In this document: positions 6,201-12,657 of the stretch, piece by piece
Layout of the letters: the number at the start of each line of letters is the position of its first letter
Numbering within the stretch: position 1 is the stretch's first letter
Source of the DNA: UKL13-2 sp031430555
GTDB taxonomy: Bacteria; Pseudomonadota; Gammaproteobacteria; Burkholderiales; Usitatibacteraceae
DNA: 18,792 bases
Assembly: GCA_031430555.1 (NCBI GenBank)
Contig: JANPBQ010000235.1
Span: 1 to 18,792, forward strand
Reading direction: 5' to 3'
Program-made: the position numbers and the translations under genes
The notes under the pieces: generated by a model
Told to the model about the DNA's origin: nothing
Databases searched by the model: none
Seen by the model: only the letters and a program-made list of their open reading frames with translations

Positions 6201-8930
6201 ATGACCCAAGCCATCTTTCTTTCCTACGCCTCCCAGGATGCCGACGCGGCACGTCGCCTCTGCGATGCCCTGCGTGCGGCGGGGCTGGAAGTGTGGTTCG
6301 ATCAATCCGAATTGCGCGGCGGTGATGCGTGGGATGCGTCGATCAGAAAGCAGATCAAGGAATGCGCATTGTTCGTGCCGATCGTTTCAAGCAACACCGA
6401 CGCGCGGCCCGAAGGTTATTTCCGGCTTGAGTGGAAGCTCGCGGTGGATCGTTCGCATTTGATGGCGGACGATCAGCCGTTCTTTGTGCCGGTGATTCTC
6501 GATGGCACGCCAGAACCCGGTGCACGCGTGCCGGAGAAATTTCGGGAGCGGCAGTGGACGCGGTTGAATGATGAGGTGAAAACGAAGGCGTTTGCCGAGC
6601 GGGTGGCCAAACTCCTTGATGGACGCGGCCTGCAGGCCAAAAGTGGTCCGAAAGGCTCACGGGGTGGCGAGTTTGTCCAGCAAGGCGACACTCTGCAACC
6701 TGTCGCCCCGGCGCATGCCGGGGCCCAAGTTTCATCACTCTCGGACGCGCAAACCAAATTGGATCCCGGCCTGCGCCGGGACGACAATGCAAAAGTAATC
6801 GCAAACAACGAGCATACGACGCAACGTCCACGCCGTACCTACGTCATCTCCACCATCGCGGTAATCGTCGCAATCGCCTGCGCCGCCGCCGCGTGGTTCG
6901 TGATTGACCAACATCGCAAACAAACTTTCATCGCGCAAAGTTTGACCAACATCGAATCGCTCTCGCGCAGCACAAAATACATGGAAGCGTATCGCCTGGC
7001 GCGTGAAGTGGAGCGCGCCGGTGGCGCAGCCTTGTTGACGGATGCAATACGGAAAAGCTATTCGCGTGCTGTTGACGTGACATCGACCCCCGAAGGTGCA
7101 GCGATTTCGTTTCGCGAATATCGGCCTCAAGCCAACGAGGAAGCGTGGATCGACCTCGGCACAGCACCGATGACCGGGGTTCGTGTGCCGGGCGGCGTGC
7201 TCGAATGGCGGGCAACCCTGCCGCAAAGAGCGTCGCACACGCTGGTTGCGAGTGGTGGCAAACGGGCTTTCTCGCTTCCCGCCGCCGACGCGAAAAACGC
7301 CGACATGCTGCCCGTGCCCGAAGGTGAAATCAGCATTGGCGGCATGACGGGTTTGACAGTTGCGCAGAGCGTCAAGCTGAAGCCATTCGCCATCGACCGT
7401 ACGGAAGTGACCAACCGGCAATACGCGAACTTTGTGCAAGCAGGCGGTTATGTAAGCGAGGAGTTTTGGAAGCACTCGTTTCAGGATGGCGCGAAGGTAC
7501 TGAATTTTAGCCAAGCTATGGCACGCTTCAAAGATGCGACCGGGCGCGCAGGACCCGCGAACTGGAAGCTCGGCAGTTTTCCTGACGGTGAAGGCGAGCT
7601 GCCCGTGCGCTTCATCAGTTGGCATGAAGCCAGTGCCTATGCGGCGTTCGCCGGCAAAGCACTGCCGACGATTTACCACTGGTACTTCGCCGATTCGGGG
7701 GGGGATTTCTTCAATCTGGTGCCGGCCGTGTTGCCCAGTGCGAATTTCGAGGGCAAGAGCCCGCGCGCGGCCGCGACCAGCCGTGCCATCGGCGCGTTTG
7801 GTGCGATCGATATGGCGGGCAATGTGCGCGAATGGGTCGCAACGCCCACCGACAAGGGGCACCGCATTGCCGTGGGCGGGTCCTGGTTGGAAGTGGACTA
7901 CCAATACAAGTATGGCAGTCAACTCTCCGCGTTTGATCGCCCCGCCGATGTCGGTTTCCGTTGCATGACCAAGGTGGATGCCGTCGTGGCAAGCGACGTC
8001 GCGTATGCGCCCGTCACCGAAAGGCCCGCGCGTGATACCTCTGCCGTGGCCCGCGTGAGCGACGCCGAATATGCCGTCTATGCGCGCTTTTTCGAGCAAA
8101 GCCGGGTGCCTTTGGACGCGCGTGTCGAATCCACCGATGCATCGAAACCGCACTGGACGCGATTGAAGGTCAGCTACGCGACCGGTTACGGCAATGAGCG
8201 CATGAATGCCTACTTGTACTTGCCCAAAAGGGCTGCCCCGCCATTCCAAACGGTGATATTCGTACCCGGCTCGGGGGTCTTTAACATCATTAAGTCCTAC
8301 GATGACATTGCGGAAACTGCCGCTTTTCAAATGCCGGAGATGTTGATCCGCGGTGGGCGCGCGGTGCTCTACCCCATTTGGAAGGGGAGTTTCGAGCGCT
8401 CCGACGGGATGAAATGGACGCGCGCCTACCTTCGCGAACACTTGCCGCAGTGGGTCAGTGAAATGCGCCAATCGGTCGAATTCTTACGCACACGCAAAGA
8501 GGTCGATGCTGAACGTATCGGCTACTTTGGCTATAGCTTTGGCGCGTTGTGGGCACCTAACTTCCTGGCGATGGAGCCGCGCCTCAAAGCCGCCGTGTTG
8601 CTCGCAGGTGGCCTCGATGGGCCCATGGCGAACGGCGAAACGTTGCCGCCGGAAATTGATTCCGCCACCTACGCGCCGCGCACCAAGGCGGCCGTGCTGA
8701 TGCTGAACGGCCGCAGCGATATCCGCTTCCCGTATGAAACCTCGCAAGTGCCGCTATTCAATCTGCTCGGCAGCCCACCGGGCAAAAAGAAGCACAAGAC
8801 CTATCCGGGCGGCCACTCCGTGCTGGGCTGGTATGACGACATGGTGAAAGACACGCACGATTGGTTTGATGAGCATTTTGGGCTGGTGAGGCCAGCGGCA
8901 TCCGTCAATCAGCCCAAAACCGCGAAGTAG
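6201..8930 (+). CDS. TIR-TM-FGE-like-alpha/beta hydrolase protein, copy 1
   Basis: This is a 909-residue multidomain protein. A TIR domain spans 1-145 (IFLSYASQDADAARRL, WFDQSELRGGDAW, ECALFVPIVS). A repeat-derived linker spans about 167-195 and a membrane segment lies at about 213-235. A PEGA-like stretch leads into a formylglycine-generating-enzyme (FGE/SUMF1) fold at about 370-590 (FAIDRTEVTNRQYANFV, IDMAGNVREW, VGFRCM). The C-terminal alpha/beta hydrolase has a plausible triad: Ser779 in GYSFG, Asp840 in NGRSD and His872 in GGHS. The FGE fold lacks the catalytic Cys pair near its end, so it is more likely a ligand-binding domain. The TIR lacks Glu at the SARM1 position (Arg39), with Glu37 two residues earlier. 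With a TIR inside and large domains outside or periplasmic, a membrane-spanning sensor-effector is plausible; substrate unknown. Confidence 0.85.
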   Translation: MTQAIFLSYASQDADAARRLCDALRAAGLEVWFDQSELRGGDAWDASIRKQIKECALFVPIVSSNTDARPEGYFRLEWKLAVDRSHLMADDQPFFVPVILDGTPEPGARVPEKFRERQWTRLNDEVKTKAFAERVAKLLDGRGLQAKSGPKGSRGGEFVQQGDTLQPVAPAHAGAQVSSLSDAQTKLDPGLRRDDNAKVIANNEHTTQRPRRTYVISTIAVIVAIACAAAAWFVIDQHRKQTFIAQSLTNIESLSRSTKYMEAYRLAREVERAGGAALLTDAIRKSYSRAVDVTSTPEGAAISFREYRPQANEEAWIDLGTAPMTGVRVPGGVLEWRATLPQRASHTLVASGGKRAFSLPAADAKNADMLPVPEGEISIGGMTGLTVAQSVKLKPFAIDRTEVTNRQYANFVQAGGYVSEEFWKHSFQDGAKVLNFSQAMARFKDATGRAGPANWKLGSFPDGEGELPVRFISWHEASAYAAFAGKALPTIYHWYFADSGGDFFNLVPAVLPSANFEGKSPRAAATSRAIGAFGAIDMAGNVREWVATPTDKGHRIAVGGSWLEVDYQYKYGSQLSAFDRPADVGFRCMTKVDAVVASDVAYAPVTERPARDTSAVARVSDAEYAVYARFFEQSRVPLDARVESTDASKPHWTRLKVSYATGYGNERMNAYLYLPKRAAPPFQTVIFVPGSGVFNIIKSYDDIAETAAFQMPEMLIRGGRAVLYPIWKGSFERSDGMKWTRAYLREHLPQWVSEMRQSVEFLRTRKEVDAERIGYFGYSFGALWAPNFLAMEPRLKAAVLLAGGLDGPMANGETLPPEIDSATYAPRTKAAVLMLNGRSDIRFPYETSQVPLFNLLGSPPGKKKHKTYPGGHSVLGWYDDMVKDTHDWFDEHFGLVRPAASVNQPKTAK
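6701..6786. repeat. REPIN-like repeat inside a coding region
   Basis: The arms TGTCGCCCCGGCGCATGCCG (6701-6720) and CGGCCTGCGCCGGGACGACA (6767-6786) are inverted, and the element is 86 bp, the same length and layout as the intergenic copy at 881-966. Here it is read in frame as an Ala/Gly/Asp/Arg-rich linker (AHAGAQV ... LDPGLRRDD) between the TIR domain and the membrane segment. The paralogue at 10000 has an unrelated Pro/Ala-rich linker at this point. Confidence 0.85.
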
Positions 8931-8951
8931 CGGACGGGCCGACTCGGCATT

Positions 8952-8983
8952 AGTTGCCAATTAAGCTACAATTGTCGCCAACT
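8952..8983. promoter_or_regulatory. Inverted repeat and possible -10 before the MNT/HEPN pair
   Basis: AGTTG.CAATT (8952-8962) is mirrored by AATTG....CAACT (8970-8983), an imperfect inverted repeat ending directly at the ATG. TACAAT at 8967-8972 could be a -10 box; no convincing -35 is seen. The encoded winged-helix antitoxin would be a natural ligand for such an operator. Confidence 0.35.
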
Positions 8984-9583
8984 ATGCAACACTCTCTTTT
9001 CGACCTGCTGTTTCCCGCTACGCGCGGACGCATCCTGGCGTTGCTGCTCTTGCACCCCGAGCATGCATTGCACGTGCGCGAACTGGCGCGGCGCACCGGC
9101 GTGGCGGCGGGCACGATTGCGCGCGAACTCACGCGGTTGGCAGAGGTGGGGCTGCTTAAACGCGACGTGCGGGGTAATCAGGTCGCGTACAGCGCCGATG
9201 TCACTTGCCCGATTCACGTTGATCTCGCTAACCTGCTGCGTAAGACTGCGGGCCTCGCGGATGTCGTTGCCGATGCGCTCGCGGCGCAATCGGAAAAAAT
9301 TTCGGTGGCGTTGATTTTTGGCTCGCAAGCATCGGGACGCACGAGCCCCGGCAGCGATGTCGATTTGCTCGTGATCGGCGACGCAACGTTCAAGGACATC
9401 GTTCGCGCCGTCCATCCGGTGCAATCACTGCTCGGGCGCGAAGTGAATCCGAAAGTGTTTACGCAGCGCGAGTGGGCCGACAAGCGAAAAGCCAAGGATG
9501 CCTTTGTGCGCGACGTCATGAATCATCCAAAGATTGTCCTGATCGGAAGCGCCGATGACCTTGCAAAATCTGCTCGGCGTTAG
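8984..9583 (+). CDS. Winged-helix/minimal nucleotidyltransferase antitoxin (MNT)
   Basis: This is a 199-residue protein. The ATG at 8984 is preferred; an in-frame TTG at 8954 lies in the upstream inverted repeat. Residues 5-75 form an ArsR/MarR-like winged helix (HVRELARRTGVAAGTIAREL, then VGLLKRDVRGNQVAYSAD). Residues 105-180 form a minimal nucleotidyltransferase with FGSQASGRTSPGSDVDLLV, giving Gly113-Ser114 and Asp125/Asp127 of the GS...DxD motif. In HEPN/MNT systems the MNT protein neutralises the HEPN RNase, in studied cases by attaching AMP to a tyrosine. The fused DNA-binding domain suggests direct autoregulation. Its 3' end overlaps the HEPN gene by 29 bases. Confidence 0.88.
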   Translation: MQHSLFDLLFPATRGRILALLLLHPEHALHVRELARRTGVAAGTIARELTRLAEVGLLKRDVRGNQVAYSADVTCPIHVDLANLLRKTAGLADVVADALAAQSEKISVALIFGSQASGRTSPGSDVDLLVIGDATFKDIVRAVHPVQSLLGREVNPKVFTQREWADKRKAKDAFVRDVMNHPKIVLIGSADDLAKSARR

Positions 9584-9992
9584 CCTCGCCGACATTACGC
9601 CGGATCGCGCGACCGTGGCGCGGCTGCTTGCGGCGGCGGCGCGCAATATCGCCGATTCGCATATTGCGGCGCTGTCTGCGGAGAATCGCTTTGATGCGGC
9701 ATACAAGGCGATCATGCAGCTCGCCATCGTCGCGCTGCATGCGAATGGATACCGCACCTTGACCAGCAAACCGGGACATCATCAAATCGCAATTCAGTCG
9801 TTGGGCAAAACCATCGGTATCGCGGCCGATGACATCATCGTGCTCGATGCCCTGCGCAAGCAACGAAACCTGGCTGACTACTCCGGCGACACCGTGCCCG
9901 AATCCGCGGTGACGGAATGTCTGCGCCATGCGAGAGCGCTTGATGCGGCACTGCGAATATGGCTTCGCAACCATCATCCTGAGCTATTTTGA
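9555..9992 (+). CDS. HEPN-domain toxin partner of the MNT protein
   Basis: This is a 145-residue all-helical protein starting inside the MNT gene (29-base overlap), the usual tight coupling of such pairs. FDAAYKAIMQLAIVALHANG and the C-terminal helices fit the HEPN fold. The conserved motif reads RNLADYSG (Arg104 to Tyr109). The canonical RX4-6H has its His replaced, leaving Asp108-Tyr109, so the nuclease mechanism may be altered. That Tyr could be the target for AMP transfer by analogy with HepT; this is inference. A TIR gene starts 7 bases after its stop, the third toxin-then-TIR junction here. Confidence 0.8.
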   Translation: MTLQNLLGVSLADITPDRATVARLLAAAARNIADSHIAALSAENRFDAAYKAIMQLAIVALHANGYRTLTSKPGHHQIAIQSLGKTIGIAADDIIVLDALRKQRNLADYSGDTVPESAVTECLRHARALDAALRIWLRNHHPELF

Positions 9993-9999
9993 CATACCG

Positions 10000-12657
10000 A
10001 TGAGTAACGCTGGCAAGGCGATCTTCCTCTCCTACGCCTCGCAAGATGCCGATGCCGCGCGCCGCATCTGCGACGTTCTGCGTGCGGCTGGCCTTGAGGT
10101 TTGGTTCGATCAATCGGAATTGCGTGGCGGCGACGCGTGGGACGCGTCGATCAGAAAGCAAATCAAGGAATGCGCGCTGTTCGTGCCGATAGTTTCGGCG
10201 AACACCAATGCGCGTGAGGAAGGTTATTTTCGCCTGGAGTGGAAACTCGCTGTAGATCGTTCGCATTTGATGGCGGACAACAAAGCGTTCTTCGTGCCGG
10301 TGATATTGGGCGATGTCCCTGAACCGACCGCATTGGTACCGGACAAATTTCGCGAACGGCAATGGTCGCGATTGAACAATGACGGTGCGATCAATGCCTT
10401 TGCCGAACGAGTGAAGCAATTGCTTGCTATTACGGTTGTGCCGGCGGGGCCGACAATCCCGGCACGCGCTCCTGCTACCGAAAATAAACTGAACGAACCG
10501 CCGATCTTGCCAGCGCCTGCGTCCGCAATAAGTGACCGGTCCGCAGCCGCGCCGCGACCCAGACGCCGCACTCTTGCACTCGCATCCGTCGGCGCGGCTC
10601 TGATCGCGGCGGCACTCTTCGCAGGATGGACGTTGATCGAGCAAAACCGCAAAGACGCATTTGTGACGGCGGCACTGCCGAAAATCGAAATCATGGCGCG
10701 CGAAGGCAAGTATGTGCCCGCGTTCAAGCTGGCCCGGGAAGTCGAACTGCAAGGCGGAGGCCAATCCCTAACGCCGGAAGTGTGGGAGCGATTCGCGCGC
10801 ACGATCTCGATTACATCCCAGCCCGACAATGCGCGGGTGGCATTCCGTCCGTTCGGTAACGACGACGATTGGATCACGATGGGTGCGACACCTCTGGAAA
10901 AGGTGCGGATTCCGCGCGGCCCGCTGGTCTGGAAGGCGCAACGCACCGGCCATATTTCCGCCGAGCAGGTTTTCACCGCCGCTCCCGCAGCCACGCTGAG
11001 CCTCGCGTTGATGGCGGAAAGCGCGGCGGACAAGGACATGATCCTCGTCAGCGGTGCCGATGTCCGGCTGTGGGTGATGGTCGGTGTTCAACTGACGAAC
11101 ATCGTGCCCATTGCACCGTTCCTGATCGACCGCACCGAAACGACCAACAAGGAATTTGCGAAATTTGTTCAAGCGGGCGGCTACGCGAACGAAGCGTTTT
11201 GGAAGCACCCGTTCAAGGACGGCAAACGGCAGCTCTCTTTCGCACAGGCGATGGAACGCTTTCGCGACACCACCGGGCGCCCGGGCCCGGCGACATGGCG
11301 GGTAGGAAACTTTCCGGATGGCGAGGCCGAGATGCCGGTGCGCGGCATCAGTTGGTACGAGGCGGCGGCTTTTGCCGCGTTCGCGGGCAAGGAGTTACCC
11401 ACGATCTTTCACTGGTATCGGGCCGACACGGCGGGTGACCTGGAGCTGCTTCCCGGCCTGTTTCTGCCGTTGAGCAATTACGAAAGCAAAGGGCCGCGGC
11501 CCGCGGGTGCCAGCCAATCGCGCAGCGCCTTCGGTGCCATCGACATGGCGGGCAACGTTCGCGAATGGGCGGCTAACGCAGTCGGTGACGATGCTCGGGT
11601 TGCGCTGGGTGGGGCGTGGACCGACCCGGCCTACCAGTACCTTTTCCCCGACATTCGGTCGGCCTTTGACCGCGCCGCCGAGAACGGCATGCGCACCATC
11701 AAACGCGTGGGCGATGCCCCATTGCCCGAAGCGGCCACGGCGCCGCTTCAGCGAATTCCGCCGCCGCGCCCGCATCGTCCCATCACCGAACCCGAGTATC
11801 AGACGATTACCCGGTTTTTCGAGCGGCAGCGAATGCCGCTGGAGCCGCGCATCGACGCGACCGATGAATCCTCGCCCCACTGGGTGAAGCAGAAAGTGTC
11901 GTTTGCCGCCGGCTATGGCGGTGAACGGCTCACCGCTTACCTCTATCTGCCGCGATCAGCCAAGCCGCCTTATCAGGTCGTGATCCAGATGGGCGGCTCG
12001 GGTACGTTTTACCGGCGAACCAGTGTTACCGAACAGGATATCTTCGGTTGGGGCTTTGCCGAGCCCCTGATCCGCGGCGGCCGCGCGGTGCTACTGCCGT
12101 TGTGGAAAGGCTCCTACGAGCGCTCGGATGGCTTCGCGCCATTCGACGCGGACATACCTTCCTATCGCGATCACGTCGTCAAGTGGGTGCACGAGGTGCG
12201 CCAATCCATCGACTATCTGCAGAGCCGCAAGGACATCGACGGTGCGCATATCGGCTATCAGGGCATCAGCTTCGGCACCATCTGGGCGCCGCAATTCATG
12301 GCCCTCGAGCCGAGATTGAAGACCGGCATTTTGTTGCTCGGTGGCATTCCGCTCACATCGCGCGCCGCCGGGGCGTTTCCGCCCGAACTCGACATCCTCA
12401 ATTACGCTCCGCGCGTCAAAGAACCGGTGCTGATGCTGAACGGCCGCAACGACGCGATCTTTCCCTACGAATCGTCGCAAGTTCCGCTGTTCGACCTGTT
12501 GGGCACGCCGAAAGACCGGAAACGTCACAACACCTTTCCGGGCGGGCATTCGTCGTTCGGCTGGAATGACGAACTGATTCGCGAAAGCCTCGACTGGCTC
12601 GATCACCATTTCGGCGCGCCGGTCGCCAATGGCGAAACAACGGCGCCGAAAAAATGA
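10000..12657 (+). CDS. TIR-TM-FGE-like-alpha/beta hydrolase protein, copy 2
   Basis: This is an 885-residue paralogue of the protein at 6201 with the same domain order. The ATG at 10000 is chosen because an earlier in-frame ATG (9928) lies deep inside the HEPN gene and 10000 matches the paralogue's start. The TIR spans 1-148 (IFLSYASQDADAARRI, WFDQSELRGGDAW), with a Pro/Ala-rich linker and a membrane segment at about 190-210. The FGE-like fold lies at about 347-567 (FLIDRTETTNKEFAKFV, IDMAGNVREW). The hydrolase triad is Ser757 (GISFG), Asp818 (NGRND) and His850 (GGHS). The FGE end motif is eroded (NGMRTI instead of GFRC), so enzymatic FGE activity is very unlikely. Its stop overlaps the next start by ATGA. 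TIR and hydrolase motifs are better conserved than the linker and PEGA-like region. Confidence 0.85.
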   Translation: MSNAGKAIFLSYASQDADAARRICDVLRAAGLEVWFDQSELRGGDAWDASIRKQIKECALFVPIVSANTNAREEGYFRLEWKLAVDRSHLMADNKAFFVPVILGDVPEPTALVPDKFRERQWSRLNNDGAINAFAERVKQLLAITVVPAGPTIPARAPATENKLNEPPILPAPASAISDRSAAAPRPRRRTLALASVGAALIAAALFAGWTLIEQNRKDAFVTAALPKIEIMAREGKYVPAFKLAREVELQGGGQSLTPEVWERFARTISITSQPDNARVAFRPFGNDDDWITMGATPLEKVRIPRGPLVWKAQRTGHISAEQVFTAAPAATLSLALMAESAADKDMILVSGADVRLWVMVGVQLTNIVPIAPFLIDRTETTNKEFAKFVQAGGYANEAFWKHPFKDGKRQLSFAQAMERFRDTTGRPGPATWRVGNFPDGEAEMPVRGISWYEAAAFAAFAGKELPTIFHWYRADTAGDLELLPGLFLPLSNYESKGPRPAGASQSRSAFGAIDMAGNVREWAANAVGDDARVALGGAWTDPAYQYLFPDIRSAFDRAAENGMRTIKRVGDAPLPEAATAPLQRIPPPRPHRPITEPEYQTITRFFERQRMPLEPRIDATDESSPHWVKQKVSFAAGYGGERLTAYLYLPRSAKPPYQVVIQMGGSGTFYRRTSVTEQDIFGWGFAEPLIRGGRAVLLPLWKGSYERSDGFAPFDADIPSYRDHVVKWVHEVRQSIDYLQSRKDIDGAHIGYQGISFGTIWAPQFMALEPRLKTGILLLGGIPLTSRAAGAFPPELDILNYAPRVKEPVLMLNGRNDAIFPYESSQVPLFDLLGTPKDRKRHNTFPGGHSSFGWNDELIRESLDWLDHHFGAPVANGETTAPKK

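Noticed and set aside
6735..8471. 578-codon minus-strand reading frame opposite the first TIR-hydrolase gene
   Set aside because: It is a shadow frame of a GC-rich gene; the + frame has clear domains, paralogues and catalytic motifs, and the minus frame has none.
9928..9999. Earlier ATG for the second TIR-hydrolase gene
   Set aside because: It lies inside the HEPN gene and adds 24 residues absent from the paralogue, whose start aligns with 10000.
6201..12657. Diversity-generating retroelement target, suggested by the FGE/C-type-lectin-like folds
   Set aside because: No reverse transcriptase, template repeat or variable repeat pair is visible in the window.
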